From assembly GCA_025093985.1 (NCBI GenBank), contig JACAAK010000007.1, forward strand, positions 1,550,001 to 1,614,000: DNA of 64,000 bases, read 5' to 3'. Both the position numbers and the translations under genes were made by a program. The notes under the pieces were generated by a model, which was not told the origin of the DNA, did no database searches, and saw only the letters and a list, made by a program, of their open reading frames with translations. Numbering within the stretch: position 1 is the first letter of the stretch; the number at the start of each line of letters is the position of its first letter. This DNA is from Calvatia gigantea. Lineage: Eukaryota; Basidiomycota; Agaricomycetes; Agaricales; Lycoperdaceae. Below are positions 38,808 through 49,791 of the stretch, one piece after another.

Positions 38808-40871
38808 CCTCATGCCTGTAGAGCCCACCATTATGCATTGACTTCCAAACTCAACATCGATACCACTCATCTTTCTCTCTGCATCCTGTAGTATTGTCAT
38901 TCCCATGAACAATCTCCTGCATCGTCTCGCAATTCTCTTTTCCCTCAATCCTGCAAGTGAACTCCCTATATTCTCATCTTTGACCCCGCTTTCGTTGCTT
39001 TGTGCCTTCCTGCCCGATGCGATCAAATTCCCGACCAGCGCGAGGGATACTGCTATGTTTTGTTATGTATCTTGTATGACGCTCCTGTTCGTGCATTAGA
39101 GACTTTTCCCATTATCACTTTTTATCCCATTTTGTGGCTTTGTTATTTCGTTTTTATTCCCAGTTTTTTTCTTCTCAGCCTTGGGTCTTGGTGCCCTAAA
39201 TTACTTCTCACCATTCGTCTCCTTTTAGCACTGCTTCATGACCTTCACATGATGGTATTGAATCATATGCAAACATGTTTTCCATCCTCGTCTCAAAAAT
39301 CGTTGGTCCCTCCCCCGCCTCCTGTATGATATATCTTGCGCTGCTTCTTTCACCCTCTTAAAATAGAAATCAAACCCTGTGTATCACATCAATCTATGTC
39401 TGAAACTGTTCGACTGAAGGGATAGGTACTTAGTCTACCTCACCGCATGATCATCTGTAATCACGCATTTTAGGGGAAAAGCAAGGCGCGTGGGGTGTTT
39501 GGGAATCAAATCAAGAAGAAGCGCGCAAAATTGCCCCGCCTTCAGTATGCTCATCGCTTCCACCTTCACGGAAAAACCTGCCAAGATGTTGCTCCCCGAG
39601 AGGTTGAGCTCCGACGCTTCCCATAGACAGTCAAATGACGCCGCCCATAGAGAAGTTCCCACATTCCATGAGATGTGACTTCAAAATCACCCACGTTTCG
39701 CAGAATCATTGAACACAATCCGTGGTTAGGATTGGCAAATGTCTTGTTTGTTTAAAGCGGAGATGGGTCCCCTGGGTCCCGCCCAGGTCGTGACACGAAT
39801 CTCACCTTCTTCCTCGTCACGCACGGGGGTGTTTACCTTGTGCTGGTGATATGTTTCAAGATGGAACACAGCAGCGCTGATGCAGGCCGATCACATAATG
39901 AAATTTTTAGGTCACCGTAGCATGGTCACTCGAGGAGCCATCCTGATTATCAGCGCTTCAGCCGTGGGTGGACCACCGAACTGGCCCCGCGTAAGTCCCA
40001 CAAGATGGGGCAAAGCGTGGTCAGCGGAACAGCCTCCCACCCACCTATTAAGCCTAGTGTGAAGGGTCATCACTGCAAAAAAGACACACCACAGCCCAGG
40101 GGTCAGAAGAAGCCATGGCAGGTCCAGGTATTTTCGGCTCAAATTTTTTTTTTCACCAAATTTTTTTTTATAGAAGTATCCGTCGACAAAACTAAGGTTT
40201 GAGGTACACAGTACGGTATGGTATCTCCCTCCGGCCAACAGGGGCCGGGAGAACCTCAACCACAATTGCATTGATGATCAAGACTTGATACGTGTTACAC
40301 AACTGGTTTCTGAAAATAACTCGCCATCTGGTGAGGTTTCGAGTGATGAGCTTGGCTGCTGTTCACTCTGGATATTCATGGACACCGTACCAGACTCCAC
40401 CAGCGATGGGGGACTCGGGATAACTCATGCAGGACGCTTTGGTAGTGTGATTCGATCGCGGGTGGGAGAGGGCAATGGTGACCGTGATTTCATATTTCTC
40501 ATCTCACATTTACCATCATTGTTGCGATGCTACCAGGATGTCCATAAATATCATTTTATCATTACACATTCGCAATGTACCACAGATAGGTCAATTTCGA
40601 AGGACGACGGCCGAAAGCAGGAACAGATAGCCAATAAACAAACAAACGGGCGGGAAGAAGAACAGTCAAGGGGCGGGAAGAAGAACAGTCAAGAGTCGGT
40701 AAGGTGCAATGGATGGGAAAGAATTGATGTTTTTAGGATAGCGGCTCCACAGAATAGATAGGAATGATAGAAGCAGATGGATGTCAGCCTCTAACGTCAG
40801 AATAGCCACCTTCCCTGCCCACAATCTAATTGATGTGCGCTTGCAGTTTTGGCGTGAGTTCAGGTCGCCGT
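38808..40871. other. 2-kb gene-poor region
   Basis: The MPS1 3' UTR side is T-rich. Nothing recognisable on either strand; the longest frames (40285-40761 plus, 39912-40271 minus) look spurious. It holds a 23-bp tandem duplication at 40648-40693. Confidence 0.45.
40648..40693. repeat. 23-bp perfect tandem duplication
   Basis: The unit GGGCGGGAAG-AAGAACAGTCAAG occurs twice in a row (40648-40670 and 40671-40693). Confidence 0.9.
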
Positions 40872-42308
40872 TTAATGTGGCTGGCTAACGTGGCGGTAGG
40901 GGGCCTTGTCGTAGTTGACCTCATGATCGACGGTAATCCTAACACCGGGGTTCCCTGGAGACTCGAGAACAGGCGGCTTCACCTCACCACTTTCGTTGGC
41001 ACTGCTTTTGTTATCAGACCAATCCTGTTCGGGTTTAGGGGGCCAATCAGCTTCTGGCTTAATGCGCATTTCATTAAGATCAATGTTCTGAGGGTGAACG
41101 GAGTGATTGGTTTGGACACCAGAGCGCGCAGAGATAGCGTGAGTGCTGCGAGAGGCATGGGATCCTGAGGTGTTGGAGAGGGCGAATGAACCGCCAAAAT
41201 CGAGTTTTCCCCGGACAGACAGAACGATACGAAGGGTCATGGAGGTCGTGAGAACGGCGGCCATACTGGTGACAATGGTTTTGACAGGATCTTCGGGACC
41301 GGTAGGTTTCATGATAAACCAGAAAAGCATGTTGACCATGTTAACAAGCCAGATAGCCTGGAAAAGTGTCGGGAAAAATTCCAGCTGTCATCAAAAATTT
41401 TGAAGCTCACGCCGTAAAGATTGAGACCGTCGCGAAGCATGAGCTTCCATGGACTAAGAGGTTTGGCCTCCAGAGACTTGATAGAACGAATGAGAGCTAG
41501 GGCAAACTAGAAGAAGGTTAGAATCGATTTTCGGAATGCTGTGTAGAAAGGCGTACAGAGGCAGTGTAAAGGAGAGTTGGGGCAACCCAGTAAATTCCAA
41601 CCCAGTTGGCCTTGGGACCTGCGATGCAGCCTTGACCCGGCTTGAGGGGGACAGCTATTTCGAAAGCTTTAAGAACCACCGACTGAGCAAGAATAAGGCA
41701 AGGAAACATACAGCGATAGAATCCACAAGCAATGGCGGTGACGATAACCTGAACCGCAAAGAGGGCACCCATTGCGCTAAGAATTCCTCGATGCTTATCA
41801 TAAATAGCGGTGATACGGATAACATGGACGGCTGGAATTGAGCAGGTCAGTTAGGTATTGCAGGGTCGGCCCCACTATACACACCAGAGGCAGCCGCTAA
41901 CAAGATCGCCGTGCAGATGGGCTCAAAGAGGAAGAAGTGTTGACATTGCTGTTCGTTTGTCAGAGCTAAGAAGGCCGTGCGGCGAGGAGGTTACTGACAT
42001 TTTGCGACCAATTAGTGTCAAAGAACGCAACAGCTGGGTAAAGTCAGTACAATATGAAGAAGTGGGCCGGGTGTTAACATACCAACTATGATAAACTCGG
42101 CGGGCATGAAAAGCCTGAGGAAATGGAAGAGAATCTTGAGAGTGGGCCAACCGGGTGTTTTGAGGAGACGCCATGTCCTAGGGGACAGGACGAGAGTGTC
42201 CCAGGCAGCGACGGTGAGGGTGCAGACGAGGAAGTACTTGTGTGCGCTGAGGTGGGGTGGGAGGTTGAGGGAGTCAGGGAGGAGGGCGGTGATGTCTGGC
42301 GTCGCCAT
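40872..42308 (-). CDS. Multi-pass membrane protein, DUF6533-like, probably 7-TM
   Basis: Basidiomycete-specific integral membrane protein; function unknown, receptor-like topology by inference. Start MATPDITALLPDSL at 42308. Exons (42308-42083, 42033-41999, 41948-41885, 41831 onwards and others) give HKYFLVCTLTVAAWDTLVLS, LKILFHFLRLFMPAEFIIVG, VAFFDTNWSQN, QCQHFFLFEPICTAILLAAA, VHVIRITAIYDKHRG, MGALFAVQVIVTAIACGFY, GCIAGPKANWVGIYWVAP, KLMLRDGLNLYG and MVNMLFWFIMKPTGPEDPVK. The YxxxxxxxxxWD pattern near the start is the DUF6533 signature. The C-terminal tail (~90 residues) is hydrophilic. Divergent from the small membrane-protein gene at 42523. Confidence 0.82.
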
Positions 42309-42522
42309 GGTTGATGGTTGGGTGGGGATGACTTTGAGATCCCAAGCGTTTGAAATGATATTACTTATAAGTAACCCTGCAACTCACATCGTAACACCCC
42401 CTGTCACTGTCACCTGTCACCCGCGGTTCTTGGGGGCTTTCTCTGATTGTCGGCACCTTCTTTGGGCGTTGGCATCAACGGCTTTCTCCCTCGACGCCCT
42501 ACCGACACGCTGTTGCCCTCCC

Positions 42523-43411
42523 ATGTCAGCGGCGCCGGACCAGCCCTCCCAGTCCCCGAAACACAAGGACTCGGCTTGGGGAGGCTCTGCAGGCAGTAAT
42601 CTCTACTTGTGTGTCCTAAATATATTTTCTTAGCTCTCTACTTCACGCTGATATTTCCCGCCCACAGAGCGACCTTTCTCGCTACTCTCTTTCTCCTTTT
42701 GTTTGGATCGTGTTGCATTGTTGTCCGCTCTTATATGATGCGCCGACGCTTTAGACATCACATCCGGGAAATGTTCTCACCCGAGGGTTCGGGAAACACG
42801 CACGCTCGATGCAGATGTCGCAAGCGCCGCCCCAAATTCTACGACCGATGGATTGCTCCTGCGGCCGGGCCCAGTTGGGCGGATATCATGGTATGTAGCC
42901 CGTTTTCTTCTTTTTTTTTCTTTTCTTTTTTTCTTTTTTTTTTTTTTGCTTTTTCTGGAAATCGACAAAAATAACCTCAACTCCCTCCCAGCCTCTGTCG
43001 CTCCGCATCGTTTTTGGCAAACGTTCCTCAAGACCCGAAGAAACAAAACCCAATTCTAAAAGCGAACCGAAAAAGTCAGGACTCATATCCTGGAGGCATT
43101 CAAGTTGCAGCAGCACTGTACAGCAGGAACCATCAGGCAATGCAGCAAACGTGTCCACAAAATTTGAAATCGCCCAGGTTTCTGTCTTAATTGAGATGCC
43201 ATCTCTGGCACGTTCTACGTTGTATGGCCCGCCAAGCTCACGTCTCAAATCACTTGATGACTATGATGATGACGACGACAAGAACCACGGGACTCTCCCA
43301 GAGCTTGTCATAGGCTATGCTCGGTGTCACAAGCATTGGTGGATGGATGTAATAACGGACGTTACCAACACCAAAAACTTGAACACCGAAGATCAGCAAT
43401 CCCCACAATGA
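42523..43411 (+). CDS. Single-pass membrane protein of unknown function (three exons)
   Basis: Assembled from three exons: 42523-42608, 42668-42890 and 42992-43411, 243 codons including stop with all phases matching. The N-terminal leader MSAAPDQPSQSPKHKD is short; the first intron splits NLY-LATFLATLFLLLFGS, the start of one membrane helix ending CCIVVRSY. A basic, juxtamembrane stretch MMRRRFRHH and CRCRKRRPKFYDRW follow. Exon 3 is hydrophilic, with FEIAQVSVLIEMPSLARS, an acidic DDYDDDDDK run and LPELVIGYARC near the end. Intron 2 contains a long T-rich tract. I have the impression of a similar layout (helix, RRR, basic Cys motif, xVLIxMPS) in mushroom fungi but cannot name a function. Shares a 214-bp divergent spacer with the 42308 gene. 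Confidence 0.65.
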
Positions 43412-43745
43412 TACCCTCCTTCCTACTTATTTCCATCACGTTTTTGTTTTTGGGAAACATTCACTGATAACACCATCTAACACTAGGATTAGATGTTAGT
43501 TGCCATACCCTTTTGCTTTTTCTGTATGCATAGTAAATGTAATTATAATACCCAGCAAGCCGCCAAATATAGCACTGGTATTCAAAGTGCTTCCCAGTGA
43601 GCTCAATCACCCTACAGACCTGCAAAACCTTGGCAACTACAAAGTCAGTAGCGAAGTTGCATCCGGGGGATATATGGCAAACTGTAAGAATATGTCAGAA
43701 AGTTGCGACAGCAGAAAGGAGACCAGGACGACCGACGGAAACCTA
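43412..43745. other. Short convergent intergenic spacer
   Basis: 334 bp between the stops of the membrane-protein gene (plus) and the F-box gene (minus). No feature seen. Confidence 0.5.
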
Positions 43746-45758
43746 CTACATAACGTCGGGCACATCACCAATCTCTTGCTCGTCGTCGTCGTCGTCGTCG
43801 TTGTCGTCAAACACCTCCTCCTCAGAATCGGAGGGGTCGAAATATTCAAACTCCTTCACGTTTTCCTTCAACCACCGATACGACGATGCGTCAATATCGT
43901 CAATCTCACACATGAGAACTTTCTTCAGTGGTACTCCCGCCTTCATGCAGAGCTCCACAAACTCCTTCATCTGCTTGCCCGAGATTCCGGAAGTCTTGAT
44001 AACCTCCAGTGCTGGGCAATAAATCTTCCTTGCAGATGGCTCCCCTGCCTCTGAACTCGGGCCGCCCTTCAAGAGTGCCTTGAAGAACATCTCTCCTTCA
44101 CCCATGCAATTCAAGTCGAGGAACTTGAGGTTCACCAACTGGTCTAATATCTTGTGCGCCAACCTGCGATCGCAAGGCAGCGCCGTCATTTTGAAACTCT
44201 CCAAACCAGATAGTAATGACTTTGAGCGACCGTGCGAAGCTTTACATAGGTCTTTCACGAAATCATTGTATTCGTCCTCATCAAAATCAAGGGATAAAGA
44301 GGTGACGTTAGGAGTGTCGAGGAAACGTAGGAGGGAGCAGGCGTATTCTGGGGTATGGTATCGCAGAGTAAGACTCTTTAATGAAGGGATCTGGATGGGT
44401 TGAGCTCCTGCGTTACGCCAGTCGTCCTCGATACCTCGGGGCCCAGAAAGACACAGGGTCAGTTTCTTCGTGTCAGGACGTTCCAAAACAGTCTGGAGTG
44501 TACCGTACGACGGCCGCACTTCATCTACGTGGTATGCTAACTCGATCTCCTCGAGGTTTTTCAAAATGCCGAGTGACGCGTCCCAATCGAGGTGCACTCC
44601 CCAGAGCACACAATAACGTAGATGCGGTGCTTGGCCATGGAACGGAGTAAATTTGGTTGCCAGATGTGGGGCATGGAACCATTCTCCAGTGTCGTCGTCG
44701 TCGTAATGGTATAGTTCCAGGGCTTCCAGGGTCTCCACCGGTCCACATTGATGAAGCCTGGCAAGAAGAAGGTACATCCATCTGTAGTCGCTCACCCTGA
44801 CACACAACCCTTTCCAATATTGCGAGCGCGGGATTATCATATCCAAAATCTCTGAGAATTCTGAGATACCATAGTATTGATCGTCCAGGGTTTGCGGCTC
44901 AAGTGGCACATCATTGTGGCCAACCTCCCTCAGGTGCCAATTTGGGTCGCCGAGGAGATCAGGTAGCGAAGGGTCTGGGAGATTTAGTGATCCCTTAAGA
45001 CAGCGCAAGAGCTCCTTATCCCGATTTTGGTTGACTGTCTGTTGGAGCTCTGACTCCTCGTCGAATTCGCCCTCGTAGGTGCATTCAATGGTGATGCCAA
45101 GAGGCGCGTTTTTGGCTCGTTCAATAAAGGCTTTGTGTTTATCGAGTGATGTGCCTTTTTCGATATAGAGGAGCGTCCAGAGGGCAGGCGTATCGAGCGC
45201 AATGCTACGCCAACGCTTACACACATGGGAGGCGAGGACCTGGAACGGGAGCCGCTCGTCTTCGTCATCTTCTTCGTTATCCTCGTCGTCATCGTCTCCA
45301 TTCCTATTCTTTTTTTTTCTTTGCCTCCTTCCCCTGCCCGTTTCTTCTTCTTCATCAACATCGCTCCAGTCGGCATCATCTTCATCACCGTTTGTCCCAT
45401 CAACGATAACCCCGGCTTCTTCGTCCTCTCCATCTTCGTCATCCTCCTCTTCATCCTCCTCCTCGTCGATATCACTATAATCTGATTCCTCATAATCCTC
45501 ATCTTCCTCTCCAAACTGCAACGCGTCAATCTCCATATTCAGACCCGTCTCGAATAGATACGCCAATAATTCATCGGGTAGGGTATTGATGAGACATTTA
45601 TCTCCCTCAGGCGGTACGAAAGGGTTATTTTTCAGTATATTTTCAGTTATCTTGGCCATGGCAGCTTCTGGTGCTAAATTTGGTTCCTGTTCGAGTAGGG
45701 CACCGAGCTGGGACTGGAGGTCCGAGCGAAGCTGTTCTTCGAATTTGTGACTAGTCAT
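43746..45758 (-). CDS. F-box protein with acidic insertion and LRR-like C-terminus
   Basis: Single exon, 670 residues from the ATG at 45758 (MTSHKFEEQL); the open frame extends 33 codons further upstream but without an ATG. INTLPDELLAYLFETG starts an F-box that resumes with LPFQVLASHVCKRWRSIALD and TPALWTLL after about 95 inserted residues, mostly Asp/Glu with a basic RGRRQRKKK island. The rest contains degenerate leucine-rich segments. The C-terminus is again acidic (run of Asp before GDVPDVM). Likely an SCF ubiquitin-ligase substrate adaptor; substrate unknown. F-box/LRR genes of this kind are greatly expanded in mushroom fungi. Confidence 0.85.
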   Translation of the reverse strand: MTSHKFEEQLRSDLQSQLGALLEQEPNLAPEAAMAKITENILKNNPFVPPEGDKCLINTLPDELLAYLFETGLNMEIDALQFGEEDEDYEESDYSDIDEEEDEEEDDEDGEDEEAGVIVDGTNGDEDDADWSDVDEEEETGRGRRQRKKKNRNGDDDDEDNEEDDEDERLPFQVLASHVCKRWRSIALDTPALWTLLYIEKGTSLDKHKAFIERAKNAPLGITIECTYEGEFDEESELQQTVNQNRDKELLRCLKGSLNLPDPSLPDLLGDPNWHLREVGHNDVPLEPQTLDDQYYGISEFSEILDMIIPRSQYWKGLCVRVSDYRWMYLLLARLHQCGPVETLEALELYHYDDDDTGEWFHAPHLATKFTPFHGQAPHLRYCVLWGVHLDWDASLGILKNLEEIELAYHVDEVRPSYGTLQTVLERPDTKKLTLCLSGPRGIEDDWRNAGAQPIQIPSLKSLTLRYHTPEYACSLLRFLDTPNVTSLSLDFDEDEYNDFVKDLCKASHGRSKSLLSGLESFKMTALPCDRRLAHKILDQLVNLKFLDLNCMGEGEMFFKALLKGGPSSEAGEPSARKIYCPALEVIKTSGISGKQMKEFVELCMKAGVPLKKVLMCEIDDIDASSYRWLKENVKEFEYFDPSDSEEEVFDDNDDDDDDEQEIGDVPDVM

Positions 45759-46274
45759 TGCTCTTTGAAATAGGATTGGGAAAGAAAGCAAGGTTGAGTG
45801 AGTAGGTTGAGAAGTGGCGAGGATAAAGGCAGTACGGAAAGAATACCCGCTTGCCACCTGGCGCGTCTGGTGGCTCCAAGGATGTTTTACGTGTACGAAG
45901 ACACAAGTTCTCCTTTTCCCTTTGTCGCAGATTTCTACCCACCTTTTAATCTTATCATGATCACGTGGGTAATGATATCATGAACGGGATGGTTCAATCT
46001 ATTCCACCTGTTAGTGGACATGCCATTTGTTTTCATAAGGTTAGAGTCTCAGTTTAGTCGAGGCATAGATACACTGATACAGGGTTTTGCTCCTGGTTTA
46101 TTCAATTCTCATCAATCCGAGTGCTTGTGAAACCGCTCGGGAACTTAGGAGAAGGAACGAGATGAAGCCTAAAGAATATTATTTTGGTGGGGTGCATGCT
46201 GCATACCATGATATGAAGAGAACATGCGAAAAGATCATACGGCGATGATGTGAATGCTGGGAACAGCCAGTCCT
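45759..46274. other. Intergenic, F-box promoter and RPS19 3' flank
   Basis: 0.5 kb, AT-rich; no gene recognised. Confidence 0.5.
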
Positions 46275-46886
46275 CTACTCCTCTTCTTCCTCCTCTTCCT
46301 CCTCCTCCTCCTCTTCATCCTCCTCCTCCTTGGTTTGGTCAAACACCTGGGTAGCAATCCGATCCAAGTCACGCTGACCACTTTCGGTGATCCTTCGTCC
46401 ACCATTATCAGACTTCTCCAATACACCAATTTTCTCCAATGATTGGCACACCCTCCGTTGAATGGAGGTCGACGACTTGGCGTGGTGTGACGGGCGGTTG
46501 CCGCGCCTGTTACGGCCACCATGGAGTTTTGTCAGAGCGCCAATTCCAACGTCTTTGCGGAGGTATATGTGCCGTGCAATAGCAGCTGGTCGATCAAAAT
46601 CATGCAATTGCGTCGGTCAGGTCAATTTAATTGGCAGATCGGAAACATGTGTACGGACCTGCGCGGATGTAATACCAATCAGGATCGTAGGGGGCGAGTT
46701 CCTTGAAAAATCCTGTCTTCACAATATCAACCCATGCTGGTATTTCGATCTTTCCAGACCTCTTGAGGTGAGAGGCGTAGGCGACGATAAATGCATCTGC
46801 ACTACATATCGAGGGATCATACGTTCAGTATTTTCATTAGGTAGAAAGTGATGACAGTTCACACCTGATATCCCGTACTCCCGGCA
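46275..46886 (-). CDS. RPS19: 40S ribosomal protein S19 (eS19) with poly-Glu tail
   Basis: Structural protein of the small ribosomal subunit head, needed for late 18S rRNA processing. Three exons: 46886-46864 (MPGVRDIS), 46801-46659 ([40 protein letters not shown]) and 46585-46275 ([27 protein letters not shown]-like motif, [32 protein letters not shown]). The eS19 body is complete and strongly conserved. After VFDQTK the frame continues with EEED and 13 further Glu codons before TAG, a tail that eS19 normally lacks; GAG and GAA are mixed. The conserved part makes the call secure. Confidence 0.96.
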
Positions 46887-47526
46887 TGTCGTTTTTTTGT
46901 GGTCTCGGGGAATGAGCGCGAGGGGAGGCGGGGACGACGTTGGCGGGCTTTGTGTGTATTAGTTTTGGTCAATGTTCTCAGGCCCTGGCGGCTTCGGCAC
47001 TGTCCGAAAAACTGTATAGATGAAAGGGGTTCTATACAGCTTAGTCAGGACTCAGGATCATTTGGAGACTGGTGGTCCTCAAAGTCCCAGTGTCTCCCAA
47101 TCTCCCAAGCCCACAGGTCCAATCAGGTTCAATCTCTGAAATTCCGTGTCGAAACGCATTTCCTCGTGTGATTTCTGGCACCCGGCAAGCTCTTATGTAT
47201 CATTTCTTTCTTTTTGTTTAAAGCTTGTCACGAAACCTTCCATCAGCTCTAATCACGACATTGCTTTTCTTTCTTCGTGTGAAATCTTCCTTATCAATCT
47301 AACACTTCGGCCTGATTGCCCTTGAAAATCTCAAAAAGTCCGCATTTAAATCAATAATTGTCGCTCGTCAGCGAAATGGGGAGAGATTTACAACTGTAAT
47401 TGATCCGATGGCACACATTTCCCACGCTTGTCAGGGTAGCCCAGTCGTCCCACACTTGCATCTGGCGAGCTGCTCACATCCTCCACCCAACCTCCTCCCT
47501 CCACGAGTTTCTCCAGTTCCTGTAAA
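46887..47526. promoter_or_regulatory. Divergent spacer between RPS19 and an F-box gene
   Basis: 0.64 kb between start codons pointing in opposite directions, so it holds both promoters. T/C-rich stretches near 47200-47280 are typical of strong fungal promoters. No further gene seen. Confidence 0.5.
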
Positions 47527-49026
47527 ATGCTTGCTGGGACACCGTTGAAGAATATCCTTCAATTTACCCCTAACGATCACGTCATTTCCCCCACCAGTGC
47601 TCCATTACGACCTCAACTAGTCGCATTCGCATTCCCTCCGGAACTGGATCAGAATGATATCACCAGTCTACTCCCACCTTCGTCAACGCCTATCAACCTT
47701 TTACCAGCAGAGCTCTTGATTGAAATTTTTGTATTCTGCTCGATTATTGAAGCTCAGGCTCCTCTCACACTGCGTTCGGTATCCCCACGGTGGAGGGAGA
47801 TGGTGGATAATTGCCCTCTGGTTTGGCGGCATATTTCATTTGATGATGAGCATCGCTCACTGTCGGTACAACGTCGCCAAGCGGAAATGTGGGCAAAGCT
47901 ATCCTATCCATTGCCATTCGACGTTGAGGTCAACGCAAACAACCTGGACAACATGCTGCCATTGCTTTCTCCGCTCTTGCCATATATGAACCGATGGCGA
48001 TCATTTACGCTGACAGGCCAACGGGAGGAAGAAGTGGATATGAGGGAGCTTCTCCTCAACTCCGCCACATTCAATCACCTCAACGTATTCATCTGCGATT
48101 GGGACACCGAATACCTCGAGGAAGACGAGGTGAAGCCCACGTTCATGCCAGCATATCCTGTCTGGCCGTTCTGCTATATGATGAACGTCTGGGCGTTCAA
48201 GCTCCCCTCGCCGCAAACACTCGTTCCTCTACGATTCACCTGCCTCTCAATAACTGAAGGGTCCTTTGGTCCCACTCTCGCTCAACCACGCTCCGTCCTG
48301 GAGTTTTTGCAGGCGTGTCCAGAGCTAGAATCTCTCTACTTCTCCGGTTGGCCACATGACGAAGACCTTTCCAACGAAATTCTCCCTACTGTATCCCTTC
48401 CCCACCTTCATACCTTACATCTCAAAAGCACATGTTCCGCACGTGCTTACCTCTCCTCCCTTGACACACCCCAACTTAGAAATCTTTATCTTGCACACTT
48501 GAATGTTGATTTCAAGCTGCAAGGAGAATATAACGACCCGGGAGACAGCGACGACGAGGCAGGGGATTACTCGCAGTCTCCATGGAGTGATCAAGCGACA
48601 GGGATGGGTTTGCGGAAACTCATCGACCGGTGTAAACCTTCCATAAAAGTCCTTGAAATGGACTTTAGTGACATGCGGACTAAAGACTTCCGTTACGTCT
48701 TTGACAGACTCCCGGGTCTGGAGGAGTTCCGCATTGTTGCATCAGATATGTCGGATACGGTCGTTCGACTGCTGAAGCCTAACTTCCGAAAGGATGGTTC
48801 GGTTGAACTCCGAGTACCTCGTTTGCAGCAGTTCAGGTTGTACAATTGTCAAAGACTGACAGGGAGAGCTATTGTCAATGCTCTCTCATCGAGAGTAGCA
48901 TATACGGATAAGATTCCTGGCGGGAACACTTTAACGGAGGTCGCGGTCGTTGGTTGTGAAGGGTTCACTGCAGCACATGAGGTAACGCTAGAACGGACGC
49001 TGCGAAACCGTTTACGTTTTGATTGA
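47527..49026 (+). CDS. F-box/LRR-like protein
   Basis: Single exon, 499 residues, start MLAGTPLKNILQF. An F-box at about residues 55-100 reads INLLPAELLIEIFVFCSIIE, LTLRSVSPRWREMVDNCP and LVWRHISF. The remainder has weak leucine-rich repeats (LHTLHLKS, LRNLYLAHLN, IKVLEMDFSD, LQQFRLYNCQRLTG). A short acidic loop (DPGDSDDEAGD) sits near residue 340. Presumed SCF substrate receptor, substrate unknown. Confidence 0.88.
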   Translation: MLAGTPLKNILQFTPNDHVISPTSAPLRPQLVAFAFPPELDQNDITSLLPPSSTPINLLPAELLIEIFVFCSIIEAQAPLTLRSVSPRWREMVDNCPLVWRHISFDDEHRSLSVQRRQAEMWAKLSYPLPFDVEVNANNLDNMLPLLSPLLPYMNRWRSFTLTGQREEEVDMRELLLNSATFNHLNVFICDWDTEYLEEDEVKPTFMPAYPVWPFCYMMNVWAFKLPSPQTLVPLRFTCLSITEGSFGPTLAQPRSVLEFLQACPELESLYFSGWPHDEDLSNEILPTVSLPHLHTLHLKSTCSARAYLSSLDTPQLRNLYLAHLNVDFKLQGEYNDPGDSDDEAGDYSQSPWSDQATGMGLRKLIDRCKPSIKVLEMDFSDMRTKDFRYVFDRLPGLEEFRIVASDMSDTVVRLLKPNFRKDGSVELRVPRLQQFRLYNCQRLTGRAIVNALSSRVAYTDKIPGGNTLTEVAVVGCEGFTAAHEVTLERTLRNRLRFD

Positions 49027-49355
49027 CATCGTACTTGTGACCTGTATCTCCAATTTTGTCCTTCCAGTAGAGATTTATATTTCTTTGCCGTCGATTTCTG
49101 TTGTATTCTTATGTATATGGTACTTATAGGATTCCTGGTGACGCATCGTTACTTCATTTCGGCTGTAAGGGTTAGCCGTTTTTGCGAATAATTAAACCGC
49201 GGAGTGGCATGTATTAGGTGGTATGATTATGCGGCCAGTACAAGGGTCATAAAAGCGGGATGCGATTGCTGGATGGACATGAGAACTCGGACGTCCGCAA
49301 TGACGGGCCTGAGGCAGCCTTATAGGTGAAGACAGGTACAAAGGCACACGTTGGC
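49027..49355. other. Convergent spacer between F-box gene and TIM9
   Basis: 329 bp holding two 3' ends; no feature recognised. Confidence 0.5.
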
Positions 49356-49791
49356 TCATGACTGGTTCTGGCCAGCGTTCATAGCATCTGTTTGGGCGGA
49401 TGAGGTCGGAAGTAAGAAGGGGACGGTGCAAACTTACCAGCATTGTATTCTGCAAAACGGGCGCCCACACGCTCGGAGTGTTTGATAAATTTTTCGGTAC
49501 AGTTCATGATACACGACTCCTAGTATTAGGTGAGGACTAAAACTGTAGCAACACAAATAGTTTTGGGATCACCTCCTTTGATGTGAGAGCCTTGCTGGTA
49601 AAATCATTGCAGCATGTGTTGAAGCATTTTTCCGCGAGATTGGCATACATGCGCAAGAAGTCCTGCATCTGAGTTTGCATGTAAGCAACACTCTGGCAAC
49701 CATCAAACAAAAATAAGGGATTTACCTGTTTCTTCTCGATGATTTTGGTCATGTGTGCCTGCTCGGCAGCATTGAAATTAGAGAAGTCCAT
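49356..49791 (-). CDS. TIM9: Mitochondrial intermembrane-space chaperone Tim9
   Basis: Small Tim protein that pairs with Tim10 to escort hydrophobic precursors to the TIM22 inner-membr ane translocase. Four exons: 49791-49726 ([20 protein letters not shown]), 49668-49573 ([20 protein letters not shown]), 49519-49438 ([19 protein letters not shown]) and 49387-49356 (AMNAGQNQS). The twin CX3C motifs CFNTC and CIMNC form the two structural disulphides. About 91 residues, normal for the family. Divergent from the DAHP synthase gene. Confidence 0.95.

Noticed and set aside
40285..40761. 158-codon plus frame as a gene
   Set aside because: Composition is erratic, it contains the 23-bp tandem duplication, and no domain or splice continuity is seen.
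45146..45485. Plus-strand Ser/Phe-rich frames of about 90 codons
   Set aside because: They are antisense shadows of the Asp/Glu-rich tract of the minus-strand F-box gene.
46235..46522. Basic Arg/Lys-rich minus frame beside RPS19
   Set aside because: A different frame of the RPS19 last exon; the conserved eS19 frame explains the DNA.
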